DNA from: Gottfriedia endophytica
GTDB taxonomy: Bacteria; Bacillota; Bacilli; Bacillales; Bacillaceae_G
Length of the DNA stretch: 64,000 nt
Direction of reading: 5' to 3'
Assembly: GCF_017814275.1 (NCBI RefSeq)
Contig: NZ_JAGIYQ010000013.1
Coordinates: forward strand, 1-64,000
Both the position numbers and the translations under genes were made by a program. Shown piece by piece: positions 55,404 to 64,000 of this stretch (within the stretch, counting starts at the first letter, position 1; each line of letters starts with the position of its first letter). Below the pieces are notes generated by a model. That model saw only the letters and a list, made by a program, of their open reading frames with translations. It was not told where the DNA came from and searched no databases.

Positions 55404-56347
55404 TATTTATCCCCCTCTAGAATACGAACCTCCACGCGAGGTAAGCTTTCTTCTAATTCTTCTCTTTTTGACTCTAACCAAGAAGGTAACATAAGTTTTT
55501 TTCCAAGGTCTTCGGCAGACTCATCAATCGTAAATCCCGGTGGATCTGTTGCGATTTCAAAGAGTATGCCCCCTTCTTCATGAAAGTAAATGGCTTTGAA
55601 ATAATTTCGCTCCCGAACTTCTGTTGGATAATATCCTTTTTCAATAAGCAGTGTTCTCCATTTAAGGAGTTCCTCTTCATCCTTTGCTCTCCATGCTATA
55701 TGGTGAACCGTTCCGACTCCCATCAGCCCTCGTATTGAAGGGGATAAGTGAATATCAACAGTGTTGCCAATGTCTCCAACAGATTTAAATCTTAAAAATT
55801 CATTTTCTTGCCCGATACATTCAAATCCTAATATATTTTCTAGAACATCTGTTGTCTTAAATGTTTGTGCTGAATATAGCACTACTCCGCCAAATCCTTT
55901 AATGGCATTTTCTGATTGAACTCCACCAAAAGACCAAGTATTCATAGGTCCTTCATCTCGTTCAATCAGTTCTAGTTGTAGTCCGTCAGGATCGTTAAAT
56001 CTTATATATTTTTCACCAAAGCGAGTGTTTGAAGTAATCTCAACTCCGAATTTTTGCAATCGATTCTCCCAAAATGAAGCTGACCCATTCGGAATAACAA
56101 AGCTAATCACGCCAACTTGACCTGTTCCAATCCGACCTTCACCTTGTTTAGCCCATGGAAAAAAAGTAATGACAGTACCTGGATTACCCTTTTCATTGCC
56201 GAAATAAAGGTGATAAACTTCTGGTCGATCAAAATTAATCGTTTTTTTAACAAGTCTTAACCCAAGTACACCTGCATAAAAGTCTATATTTCTTTGAGCA
56301 TCTCTTACCATTGCTGTGATATGATGGATTCCCATTGTCTTTAGCAT
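55403..56347 (-). CDS. Ring-cleaving dioxygenase, VOC family (MhqO-like), third copy
   Basis: A 314-residue protein with two glyoxalase/VOC modules. Metal-ligand candidates are His in GIHHITAMV, His in TVHHIAWRA and Glu in GILFEIATDPPG. Related MhqA/MhqE/MhqO proteins are thought to open quinol rings during thiol-reactive stress. It is 27 bp behind the flavin reductase gene. It is closely similar to the second copy (57007). Confidence 0.88.
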   Translation of the reverse strand: MLKTMGIHHITAMVRDAQRNIDFYAGVLGLRLVKKTINFDRPEVYHLYFGNEKGNPGTVITFFPWAKQGEGRIGTGQVGVISFVIPNGSASFWENRLQKFGVEITSNTRFGEKYIRFNDPDGLQLELIERDEGPMNTWSFGGVQSENAIKGFGGVVLYSAQTFKTTDVLENILGFECIGQENEFLRFKSVGDIGNTVDIHLSPSIRGLMGVGTVHHIAWRAKDEEELLKWRTLLIEKGYYPTEVRERNYFKAIYFHEEGGILFEIATDPPGFTIDESAEDLGKKLMLPSWLESKREELEESLPRVEVRILEGDK

Positions 56348-56374
56348 CTTATCCTCTCCATTTCAAAATGGAAT

Positions 56375-56992
56375 TTAAATTGGTCTATTGATTTCAAATA
56401 TTTCACCGATTTTTGCGTAATTATTTCCAGCTAACCGACTTACAGCAGCCAATTCCCTTGGATCGATTCTTCCACTTTCATAAATTTCATTTTCAATATG
56501 AAACTGTTCAACTTTACCTATAATCAAATCACAAGTTGGAGAGGCCGAGCCTCCCAATTCTATGGAATGCTCTAAGGAACATTCCATTCTGATTTTTGCT
56601 TCTTTAACCCCTGGTACTGAAATTTTCATGCTTGTTACTTGAGTTAAATTTACCAATTCAACCTCACTCTCTTCAGGAGGAAGGTTTGCGGCTGTTTTAT
56701 TTATTTTTTCGACATTTTGCTCGTCAACGATATGAACAACAAACTCTTTTGATTCCATTATGTTTCTTGCTGTATCCTTTTGTTTCCCTGACGACCGTTG
56801 GATTGCCAAAGAAATCATTGGAGGATCTGATGAAACAATATTAAAATAGCTAAATGGTGCCCCGTTTAATACGCCGTCTTTTGAAATTGTTGTGACAAAA
56901 GCTATCGGCCTAGGTATAATGCTACCGATAAGTAATTTATAATTTTCTCTTTCAGACAATGATCCTGGATCGATCGAAATCATGCTAATCAT
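56375..56992 (-). CDS. Flavin reductase-like protein
   Basis: A 205-residue protein of the flavin reductase/FMN-binding split-barrel family (LIGSIIPRPIAFVTTIS, NGAPFSYFNIVSSDPPMISLAI, VVHIVDEQNVEKIN). It probably supplies reduced FMN or reduces a quinone. It lies in the middle of the ring-cleavage operon, where such a protein also occurs in other bacilli. Confidence 0.85.
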   Translation of the reverse strand: MISMISIDPGSLSERENYKLLIGSIIPRPIAFVTTISKDGVLNGAPFSYFNIVSSDPPMISLAIQRSSGKQKDTARNIMESKEFVVHIVDEQNVEKINKTAANLPPEESEVELVNLTQVTSMKISVPGVKEAKIRMECSLEHSIELGGSASPTCDLIIGKVEQFHIENEIYESGRIDPRELAAVSRLAGNNYAKIGEIFEINRPI

Positions 56993-57006
56993 TCCTTTTC
57001 ATATAA

Positions 57007-57945
57007 TCAGTCAAGTTCTCTTACTTGAATCGGTAGCAAAACTTTCTCAATTTGTGCTCTACGAGGTTCATACTGTGATGGTAGCTTCAAGTTTTTACCC
57101 ATTTTTTCTTGTGATTCATCATGCGCAAATCCTGGAGGGTCAGTCGCTATTTCAAATAGAATTTCTCCGTGTTCTCTAAAGTAAATGGCATTAAAATAAT
57201 TTCTGTCTTTTACAGGAGTGACACCATATCCATTTGCTTTAACGTACTTTTGCCAATCTAATTGATCTTTGTCATCAATAGCACGCCATGCAATGTGGTG
57301 TACTGTTCCAACACCCATTTGCCCACGTCCAATAGGTGTTAATTTTAAGTCAATTACATTTCCAATATCTGCAGTAGAACGATAACGAGCAAAATCTCCT
57401 TCTTTTCCGACTAGTTCAAGTCCCATTACCTTTTCTAACAATTCAGCTGTTTGGTTAGGCTCTGTTGATAATAAAGTTGCTCCACCAAAACCTTTGATAG
57501 CAACTTCAGATGTTACCTCACCAAATGTCCAATTATTGATTTCTCCTTCTTCTCTTTCTACAATTTCCAAATGAAGACCGTGTGGATCATCGAATTCCAA
57601 ATACTGTTCTCCAAAGCGTTCCATGATTGTATAAGGAACCCTGAATTTTTCTAATCTTTTTTTCCAAAATTCCATTGCCCCTTTTGGAACAACATATGAG
57701 GTAACTCCTACTTGGCCATCTCCGATTCTTCCTTTATACGCTTTTGGCCATGGAAAGAAAGTAATGATTGTTCCAGGTTTCCCACCTTCATCACCAAAAT
57801 ACAAATGATAAGTTCCTGGATCATCAAAATTGACTGTTTGTTTTACTAAACGTAAACCTAAAACTCCGGCATAAAAGTCTACATTTTCCTGTGGATTACC
57901 TACAATTGCTGTAATATGGTGAATACCTAGTATTTTTTTGCTCAT
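57007..57945 (-). CDS. Ring-cleaving dioxygenase, VOC family (MhqO-like), second copy
   Basis: 312 residues, two VOC modules, with GIHHITAIVGNPQENVDFYAG, TVHHIAWRAIDDK and ILFEIATDPPGFAHDE. It is more than half identical by eye to the third copy, so the two probably arose by duplication in the operon. Separated by 14 bp from the flavin reductase gene. Confidence 0.88.
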   Translation of the reverse strand: MSKKILGIHHITAIVGNPQENVDFYAGVLGLRLVKQTVNFDDPGTYHLYFGDEGGKPGTIITFFPWPKAYKGRIGDGQVGVTSYVVPKGAMEFWKKRLEKFRVPYTIMERFGEQYLEFDDPHGLHLEIVEREEGEINNWTFGEVTSEVAIKGFGGATLLSTEPNQTAELLEKVMGLELVGKEGDFARYRSTADIGNVIDLKLTPIGRGQMGVGTVHHIAWRAIDDKDQLDWQKYVKANGYGVTPVKDRNYFNAIYFREHGEILFEIATDPPGFAHDESQEKMGKNLKLPSQYEPRRAQIEKVLLPIQVRELD

Positions 57946-57987
57946 TTTTCAAAACTCCCTTCTTTAATTTAATATATCAACTTTGTT

Positions 57988-58965
57988 TTATTCTTTAACA
58001 AATTCTTTTATGCTTCTAACCGTATCAATATGTCGAACCATTTTTTCAATTTTTTCACGTTGTGGTTCTAAAAAAGGAGGTAATGATAATTTTTCTCCTA
58101 GAGTTTCATATGGCTCGTCACCCATAAATCCAGGACCATCAGTTGCAAATTCAAATAAAATTTGAGGGGATACTCTTGCATATAATGATTCAAAGAAATG
58201 ACGATCTACATATCCAGAGTTCGGTAATTGGAATGAATCTAAGCGCTCAATCCATTGCTTTAATACTGAAGTATCTTCAACACGGAATGCTGCATGATGT
58301 ACTGTACCAAATCCTTGTTGTGCCTGTGGCAAAATTGTGTTGTACTCTACAATTATTTGCGCTCCATTTCCACCTTCACCAACTTCAAATAAATGGAAAG
58401 ATTCTTCTTTATCAATTTCTTTAAATAAAAGTACTTTTTCAAGAATTATTTTAAAGTATTCTAAATTCGCTACACGTACAAATACAGGTCCTAGGCCAGT
58501 AATTGCGTGTTCTAAAGGAATAGGTCCTTTTTGCCAAGGAGTTCCAGAAGCAATACCTTGATTATTTTCATCTGAAATTAATTGGTATTGTTGGTCATCA
58601 AAATCAACAAAAGATAATGTCTTTTTATCGAATTGTGTTTTTATTCCAGTGTGTTTTACATTTAATCGATCAAAACGTGTCTCCCAATAGTCTAATGATG
58701 CATCTGTAGGTACTCGGAAAGATGTTTTTGAAATTTCATTTGTTCCATGTACTCCTTTTGGGATACCAGGGAAATCGAAGAATGTCATATCAGTTCCTGC
58801 ACTACCCTTATCATCTGCGAAAAATAAATGATATGTTTGAATATCATCTTGGTTTACAGTTTTCTTTACTAGACGCATACCTAATACATTTGTAAAAAAT
58901 TCATAATTCTTTTCTGCACTACTTGTTATTGCTGTTACGTGATGAATACCCTTTAATCCGTTCAT
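57988..58965 (-). CDS. Ring-cleaving dioxygenase, VOC family (MhqA-like), first copy
   Basis: 325 residues and more divergent than the other two: GIHHVTAITSSAEKNYEFFT, TVHHAAFRVEDTSV and ILFEFATDGPGFMGDE keep the metal-ligand positions. It resembles MhqA/LinE-type hydroquinone dioxygenases. It is the first gene of the operon and is preceded at about 137 bp by a palindrome matching the MhqR operator. Confidence 0.88.
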   Translation of the reverse strand: MNGLKGIHHVTAITSSAEKNYEFFTNVLGMRLVKKTVNQDDIQTYHLFFADDKGSAGTDMTFFDFPGIPKGVHGTNEISKTSFRVPTDASLDYWETRFDRLNVKHTGIKTQFDKKTLSFVDFDDQQYQLISDENNQGIASGTPWQKGPIPLEHAITGLGPVFVRVANLEYFKIILEKVLLFKEIDKEESFHLFEVGEGGNGAQIIVEYNTILPQAQQGFGTVHHAAFRVEDTSVLKQWIERLDSFQLPNSGYVDRHFFESLYARVSPQILFEFATDGPGFMGDEPYETLGEKLSLPPFLEPQREKIEKMVRHIDTVRSIKEFVKE

Positions 58966-59549
58966 TTTAATTCCTCCATTTGAAACTTTATTCTTATTTT
59001 TTATCCAGTCTATTTTGGCTAATAAACACTCTTTGAATACTTTTTATTTAATATTATTTAATTACATTAAAATTAAAAATTAGTCTATTTCGAACTCAAA
59101 ATATCTCGAATTCGAGATAAATATATCATGGAAAACTTTATCAGTCAAACAATAGTTTTTATTTCTTTTTATCATTTCTAAATATTGATTTAACATATGC
59201 TTATTGAACTAATTTATATGTTAGTTGAATTGTAAGCTTAAAATATTGTTTAATTATGATATAGCTAATTAAAATACATTTAATGTAAAAAATTGCTTAT
59301 TTTTTCTATTTTTTATTTTGAAATCAAAATATCTAATTCAGCTAATTAAAAACCAATAAATTCAGAATGATCCAGTTCTTGTTCAAAGCTCGATAAACGT
59401 CTAAAATAGAAAGAGGATTTTAATCCAACAACACCTTATCAAAAGTGATATCCAGACGTATCAACGTTAACATAGTGAAAGAGCCACTTATATTTATCAA
59501 CTATTATTGAGGGTTTTAACAATGAGGTAATAAGTGCGGTTATTAGTGA
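58966..59549. other. Promoter region of the Mhq operon and gene-free flank
   Basis: Besides the palindrome at 59102-59119 no gene is visible. The left 130 bp is the leader of the dioxygenase operon. Confidence 0.5.
59102..59119. promoter_or_regulatory. Probable MhqR operator
   Basis: TATCTCGAATTCGAGATA is a perfect 18-bp palindrome upstream of the dioxygenase operon. It agrees with the B. subtilis MhqR box as I remember it (ATCTcgaAtTCgAGAT). MhqR is a MarR-type repressor released by quinones; no mhqR gene is in the window, so it must act from elsewhere. Confidence 0.85.
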
Positions 59550-59880
59550 CTGTCCCTACTTAAAAATAGCATAGGATAAGGTGGATCAAGCAGCATTAGA
59601 AAAGAGAAAAATTGATGAAATCATTTTACATTCATAACAAGGAGAACTCTACACATTAACTAAATTTCAGTCTTACATAAAGAAAAAGAACATTATCCAA
59701 AGCATGTTCATAAGGAAGTGTGCTACGATAATGTTCAAGTCGAATCATTTTTCTCACATTTGAAGGAATAAACCCTCTTCTCTCAAGATTACGAAGCGAC
59801 TAACTCAAAAATCATTGAGGCTGTGGAAGAATACATATTTTATAACATTGAAAGAATTCATAAATGATTTAAACAACAAG
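59550..59880 (+). pseudogene. Decayed IS3-family transposase OrfB
   Basis: In shifting frames the sequence spells ILHS-QGELYTLTKFQSYIK, KNIIQSM, SNHFSH and EEYIFYNIERIHK, the order of IS3-type OrfB around its second Asp and catalytic Glu. Several stops and frameshifts are present, the Asp codon after ILHS is now a stop, and the ends are missing. Different sequence from the 1.1-kb relic. Confidence 0.7.
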
Positions 59881-59913
59881 GCAAGAAAAAACGGGTGTTG
59901 AAAAGGCCAATGA

Positions 59914-60360
59914 TTACTCGTACCGCTTACCTTGGTAGATTACAAAACCTATAGGATGGTGGGTAAAATGTAAAACTGCATCACCAGGATTACCAACAGA
60001 AGGATATGCATGGTTTACATCAATGTATTCGCCCTGCATTTCAATAGGTTGTCCCTCCTCAAGTCTATCAATGCGATCAGAAAGACCCATGCTATCTCCA
60101 TAGCGAACCGCACAAAAAATTTCAGTTGAAACCATCGAAGCGTCACCACCAGTAACAGATATGACCTCAACATGATTAATAAGGAAATGCATATGACTAG
60201 TACCTTGCTGGTCTGTTACGTCCTGTTCGACTAGCTTAATTACTGCTGTTAGGTGAACAACAGGACCATGAAGAGAAAGAGGATGGTTTTGCTCTGATAA
60301 TGGATTTGTAGTCAAAGTATGACCAAAAAACGGATGTTTCAAATTATTCCAATTCAACAT
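59914..60360 (-). CDS. Hypothetical protein, 148 aa
   Basis: A 148-residue soluble, His-rich protein of beta pattern (HLTAVIKLVEQDV, MHFLINHVEVISV, IEMQGEYIDVNHAY, VLHFTHHPIGFVIYQGKRYE). The last segment recalls small OB-like domains such as DUF3465, but this is a weak impression. A good AAAGGGAGAG site precedes ATG 60360. No operon partners. Confidence 0.6.
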   Translation of the reverse strand: MLNWNNLKHPFFGHTLTTNPLSEQNHPLSLHGPVVHLTAVIKLVEQDVTDQQGTSHMHFLINHVEVISVTGGDASMVSTEIFCAVRYGDSMGLSDRIDRLEEGQPIEMQGEYIDVNHAYPSVGNPGDAVLHFTHHPIGFVIYQGKRYE

Positions 60361-60946
60361 AATATCTCTCCCTTTCTAAATGTCCAAAATTGTAAGCATA
60401 GTGCGAAATGTGTAACACGTATTTACTCAGCCCTACCATTTATTGGATTTTGTTGAAATGCCAATAACAGAAACAAGACTTCAATTTTCCTGTACTGTCC
60501 ACATAAAATATTCTTATGGATTTTAAGTGGATTAATTTAATTTTATCATTTCATGTAACTAATTAAATCGATTGAAAGTCACGATTTTTTTTGAATTGTA
60601 TGAGCTTATATCAATCATCTGTAACATAAAGGTTTCTAAAATAGATTTTGGTTCGTATTGAAACGTGCGGAAATACTGAAAGTACCTTCCCCATTACTTC
60701 TTTAAATTTTAATAAATTTTGGAAAATACTTTCTTTAATGCTTTACCTTCTAATCTATGTTTATACTCCATCACTGGACTGTCCAAATAACGAAAGGATT
60801 TCAGGAACCTTAAGAAGAATTTTTTATTTAACAATCAAATAGCTTTAAATAATTTGGAATTTTATGAAGGCTTATTTTATAAATCACAAGAAATATCAAA
60901 AAAGAGTAATTGATACCTCTTAAAATATTATTTAGGAGTGAGAAAA
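60361..60946. other. Intergenic, divergent genes
   Basis: 586 bp without a supported gene. A 64-codon plus frame at 60648 starts at TTG without a ribosome binding site and is not called. Confidence 0.45.
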
Positions 60947-62023
60947 ATGAATGAACATATCCAGCTTATAATTGATTGGATTGAAGACAACTTAAAATAT
61001 GAATTTTCATTAGATAAACTATCTAATTACATAGGATATTCCCCTTATTATTGTTCTTTTAAATTTCAACAAGTAACAGGTATAAGTATTAGGCGCTATA
61101 TTCTGCTTAGAAGATTGTATTTATCTACGGAAGATTTGGCAAATGATAAAAAGATAATTGACATTGCCTTTGATTACAATTATTCCTCCCAAGAAGCATA
61201 TAGTAGAGCTTTTAAATCTGTTTTTGGTATAAATCCAAGACAATTTCAACTTAACAAGATGCCTGTTCAATCATTTGTTAAACTCACTATCTATAAAGAC
61301 GAGGAGTGGCGTAGAATGAATATTTCTAGAAAAATTGAGGTTGAAAAGTTACAAAATGAGAATAGCGAGTTGTTTGACAAATACGTACTCAACATATTGA
61401 ATGGTCAAGTTATGTATGAAGAGTTTAAAGATAAAAAACTAATGGGAGATTCTGATTATGCTCCATTTAATGAAGCGATGTGTATTAACGAGACTACTAA
61501 ACAAATTTTTGATAATGAGTTTATAGAAACTCGAGCATCAGGACATCAAGATTCAGTAGAAAATTACATCAAAAAGGTTATTGATCCATTAGACAATCTT
61601 TTTAATAAAAAGTATAAATGTATCGTGTTATGGTTTGGTGAAGATATGTTTTGTCAAATGAACCTACTCACAATACTTTCCTATCTTGAACAGTCCGGGT
61701 ATGATGGCAAAGTATTCTTAAATAGCTTCAGAGAAGATGATTTTAAAGTAAGTCAAACAGAACTTAAATTTGGTAACTATTATTCTGTATATAATGAAGT
61801 ATTGGTAAATCATGAAAAACCATCAAATGAACTACTGCCAGTAATGTATCAGGCAATAGATATATATTTAGATATGCTAAAAGAAAATAATGCAGTAGTA
61901 AAATATATTTCCAAAAATAAAGATTTACCAACACCAGAATTAGTTAAAAGGTTATTTGCTCTTTTCCCAACAATAGGATATGGCGATTCACAATATATCG
62001 AGCTTATTAATAAAACTAGATAA
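60947..62023 (+). CDS. AraC-family regulator with DUF1835-like C-terminal domain
   Basis: A 358-residue protein. The first 105 residues form an AraC double helix-turn-helix (FSLDKLSNYIGYSPYYCSFKFQQVTGI; YNYSSQEAYSRAFKSVFGINP). From about residue 165 a second domain has FNEAMCINETT, then IVLWFGEDMFCQMNLLTILSYL, the pattern of DUF1835-type proteins. An N-terminal DNA-binding domain with such a tail suggests a ligand- or nucleotide-sensing regulator. ATG 60947 is chosen because AGGAG lies 8 nt before it; GTG 60938 overlaps that site. Confidence 0.8.
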   Translation: MNEHIQLIIDWIEDNLKYEFSLDKLSNYIGYSPYYCSFKFQQVTGISIRRYILLRRLYLSTEDLANDKKIIDIAFDYNYSSQEAYSRAFKSVFGINPRQFQLNKMPVQSFVKLTIYKDEEWRRMNISRKIEVEKLQNENSELFDKYVLNILNGQVMYEEFKDKKLMGDSDYAPFNEAMCINETTKQIFDNEFIETRASGHQDSVENYIKKVIDPLDNLFNKKYKCIVLWFGEDMFCQMNLLTILSYLEQSGYDGKVFLNSFREDDFKVSQTELKFGNYYSVYNEVLVNHEKPSNELLPVMYQAIDIYLDMLKENNAVVKYISKNKDLPTPELVKRLFALFPTIGYGDSQYIELINKTR

Positions 62024-62150
62024 AAAATAGGTCTGCCCCGACTGCCTTTGCATTTAGAATATAGTATATAAATGATAGAAAGTGGAAATAGGAATAAGAT
62101 TGAGACCAAAGTAAAAACTTGTTCTACATCAAAAATTAAGCAACATTATT

Positions 62151-62182
62151 TTAACCCCATCCTAAAAGTTAGGATGGGGTTA
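62151..62182 (+). terminator. Terminator between convergent genes
   Basis: AACCCCATCCTAA and TTAGGATGGGGTT form a perfect 13-bp stem around AAG. There is little T tract on either side. Confidence 0.7.
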
Positions 62183-62201
62183 TGTGTATTTGAGGTATTA
62201 A

Positions 62202-62573
62202 TCAAAAAAATACTTTTTCTATGTTATATTTTGATTTACCAATGTTGATTATGTATGTTTCATAAAGTTCCCTATCTAAAGCTTCCGGTACATAAACTAT
62301 AGAAATTTTATAAACTTCATCTCTATGATTTCTTATTGGAGAATTATCACTATAAAAATGCTCTCTAACACGACTTCTTAAACTAATCGTTTGACCACAA
62401 TATAATAATTCATCATTAATATTAAAAAACATGTAAATACCAGCAATACCTCGTGGAATTTTTTCATATTCTGTAAATCCATATTTGCTACTCATAGGGG
62501 TTTTGTTTTTTGCTCCAAGAATACTCTGTTTTGTAATTTCTACGTTTGGAATTGGAATTTTAATTGTAATCAT
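62202..62573 (-). CDS. GIY-YIG domain protein
   Basis: A 123-residue protein with a GIY-YIG nuclease domain (RGIAGIYMFF, ELLYCGQTISLRSRVREHF, then the Glu of ELYETYII as the probable metal ligand). The Y-I-G part is Y-C-G here. Such small proteins act as structure-specific or selfish nucleases, but this one has no DNA-binding extension that I can see. Solitary gene. Confidence 0.8.
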   Translation of the reverse strand: MITIKIPIPNVEITKQSILGAKNKTPMSSKYGFTEYEKIPRGIAGIYMFFNINDELLYCGQTISLRSRVREHFYSDNSPIRNHRDEVYKISIVYVPEALDRELYETYIINIGKSKYNIEKVFF

Positions 62574-62699
62574 AGATATATCAACTCACCTACATTATAA
62601 AAATAAGTATTTAAATAGTTTTTATTTCCTTAAGAATACGATATTTTGAATCGACTAATTACATAGAAAAGTTTTTCTATACTAATTAAACACGACTCC

Positions 62700-63085
62700 T
62701 TATAGTTGATTAATAAAATGGTCTAAAACCTTTTTTGTGAATGTATTTACTGGTTTAATATGTTTGAAAAGCCATATAAGTTTTGGAGAAATAAGATAGT
62801 ACATATAAATGAATAAACGACCTAAAAATTTTTTCCGAAGTACACTATCACGATATTCCCTTAATTTAACTACTTGCCATGCATCTACATCTCCATAAAC
62901 TGTAGTCGCTATATAACAGGCTTTTTTCGTTGTACGATAATAAACACGATTATACATGGCTTTTTTTGGATTGGTTATCCCCCATATCCTTTGGGAACTC
63001 TGGTTTTGACTCTTACAGCTCGTTTCCAAGAAGTTTGAGCAGATATTCGTTTTTTTATGGAAGGTTTTCGATATCCATATTTCAT
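62700..63085 (-). pseudogene. CFI-box-CTERM protein gene with a G-run frameshift
   Basis: From ATG 63085 a basic frame (MKYGYRKPSIKKRISA, VPKGYGG) stops at a G run. The adjoining frame continues exactly there (GITNPKKAMYNRVYYRTT) into a CFI-box-like domain (ACYIATTVYGDVDAWQVVKL, REYRDSVLRKKFLGRLFI) and ends at 62700. One extra G in the GGGGG run would give a single protein of 128 residues of a layout common in Firmicutes. Function unknown; whether the indel is real cannot be told here. Confidence 0.7.
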
Positions 63086-63249
63086 AGCATCCCTTCCCCC
63101 TTTCATTTCAATACTAACTTGAAAATTATTCTTAGAATAACCAAAAAAGGACGTCTCTTTTTTTCAGATTTAATTTTCCGAACTCTTTAATTCCTTTCAC
63201 TTTAATATCATTCCTCTGCTTATTTCAGTTAAGAAATTCTAAGAATTGT

Positions 63250-63445
63250 TTTTTAGCATCATTTGATTTAGTAACATAATATAAATGCTTCCATAAATGA
63301 CTTGCCTTCTGTATTTTGAGGCAAACACAATGTGATACTTACAATTCTAAGTTATAGGTGTTAAACTATTTACTGTCTTTTGACAAAAAAAATCCTCCGT
63401 ATGCTGATACTTTGGTTGGCGAACCAAAAATATTTTAGCACCTCT
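63250..63445 (-). pseudogene. Relic of an IS200/IS605 TnpA with its end hairpin
   Basis: One minus frame reads KYHIVFASKYRRQVIYG, the conserved start of IS200-type Y1 transposases. The preceding MSKDSK-type start and the following sequence are in other frames or missing, and the catalytic Tyr and HUH residues are absent. Next to it lies a subterminal hairpin TTTGGTTGGCGAACCAAA (63411-63428), as expected for such an element's left end. Confidence 0.7.
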
Positions 63446-63522
63446 GGGAAATTTTTTTATACCAGGCTGTAAGCTCTTTGGAACTCTTGTCCTAGCCTAG
63501 GGTTTTCATTAATACAACAAAG

Positions 63523-64000
63523 TCAACGTTTGTATTGTACACAAAAATCCCTTAATTCATCAAAATTATGAATTACAATATCAGCTTCCTTTAACTCTTC
63601 TTCTTTTGCAAAATCAAAGTGACATCCAATTGCAGTTAATCCGTTTGTTTTAGCAGCCATGATATCAGATAGACGATCACCAACTACAGCACCGATTTTA
63701 ATTCCGTTTTTTTCGATGATCATTTTAACCAAATCTGATTTATCAAGTGAATTAATTTGTTGAATGCTAAAAGTTTCACTGATCCATTTTTTCAATCCAA
63801 AATATAAAACAATAGCATCCAAATACTTTATTAATCCATTACTAGCAATATACATCGGGATACCAATTTCCTTAAGCGTATCTAGTGTTTTAATAACATT
63901 TGGATATAGAGCACCTTTACCTAGTTTAATATTTTCAATTAATCTCTCATGAAACAGTTCGTTTGCATACTCACGTATTTCTATAGTTGTGTCCGGCAAT
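63523..64000 (-). CDS. HAD-family hydrolase, N-terminus cut by the window
   Basis: At least 158 residues of a phosphoglycolate phosphatase-like HAD hydrolase: motif II in MYIASNG, Lys of motif III near DKSDLVK, and motif IV GDRLSDIMAAKTNG. The nucleophile motif DxDGT lies before the cap and must be beyond base 64000, so the apparent start at 63999 is not the true one. The substrate is unknown. Confidence 0.85.
   Translation of the reverse strand, partial: LPDTTIEIREYANELFHERLIENIKLGKGALYPNVIKTLDTLKEIGIPMYIASNGLIKYLDAIVLYFGLKKWISETFSIQQINSLDKSDLVKMIIEKNGIKIGAVVGDRLSDIMAAKTNGLTAIGCHFDFAKEEELKEADIVIHNFDELRDFCVQYKR

Noticed and set aside
60648-60842. 64-codon plus-strand frame before the AraC gene
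   Set aside because: TTG start without a Shine-Dalgarno and no recognisable pattern.

Overview
The window is low-GC DNA (by eye about one third G+C, not computed) from an endospore-forming member of the Bacillaceae. The evidence is strong AGGAGG-type ribosome binding sites with frequent TTG and GTG starts, a sporulenol-type terpene cyclase, a MoxR/DUF58/transglutaminase operon, an MhqR-type quinone-stress operon, and a heterocycloanthracin-type thiazole/oxazole-modified peptide (TOMM) cluster of the kind known from Bacillus. I cannot name the species. The region is accessory in character, rich in gene relics, dispersed repeats and intron or IS remnants.

Layout. 1-4.6 kb is a scrapyard. It holds the 5' end of a group IIC intron sitting directly behind a terminator, a membrane gene truncated by an IS3-family relic, an almost ORF-less group II intron, and an NPCBM-like surface protein gene with no start codon. 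4.7-9.1 kb is the MoxR-DUF58-TgpA operon. 9.4-14.4 kb has a broken phosphopantetheinyl transferase, a beta-lactamase-fold lipoprotein, a GNAT enzyme and further relics. 15.1-16.9 kb is the squalene-hopene/sporulenol cyclase. 17.2-21.6 kb is an alkylation-damage island: AdaA, an AlkD-like glycosylase, and an operon of 2OG-Fe(II) oxygenase, Ogt, SPL-family radical SAM and an Ada-type metal-binding protein. 22-34 kb carries inserted cassettes: a membrane protein, an XpaC-like/VWA/TelA operon, an XRE-cupin regulator with an EamA exporter, a YitT protein, and two membrane proteins.

34.5-40.2 kb is the TOMM cluster on the minus strand. In transcription order it has a Cys-every-third-residue precursor, a ThiF/F-type maturation protein, a YcaO cyclodehydratase and a SagB-type dehydrogenase. 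An extended 16-bp RNA stem between precursor and enzymes buries the ribosome binding site of the first enzyme. Fragments of the 3' end of the sagB gene with its terminator recur at 32.8, 28.0 and 23.7 kb, always in the same orientation and at the edges of unrelated gene blocks. The same pattern, a duplicated gene 3' end plus terminator around a cargo gene, recurs at 48.3 and 50.4 kb, where a ClC channel lies between two copies of a polysaccharide deacetylase 3' end next to a tyrosine recombinase. I consider this repeated architecture and the TOMM cluster the most interesting parts of the window.

40.5-46 kb has an RtcB ligase, a structured repeat and an unrecognised two-gene operon (437 and 195 residues) in a gene desert. 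47-52.6 kb has the recombinase, the ClC channel and an IcaA/IcaB-like exopolysaccharide pair. 53-59 kb has an amine oxidase and the MhqR-type operon of three VOC dioxygenases, a flavin reductase and a hydrolase, preceded by a perfect 18-bp palindrome. 59.5-64 kb has IS3 and IS200 relics, an AraC regulator with a DUF1835-like tail, a GIY-YIG protein, a frameshifted CFI-box protein and a HAD hydrolase cut by the window edge.
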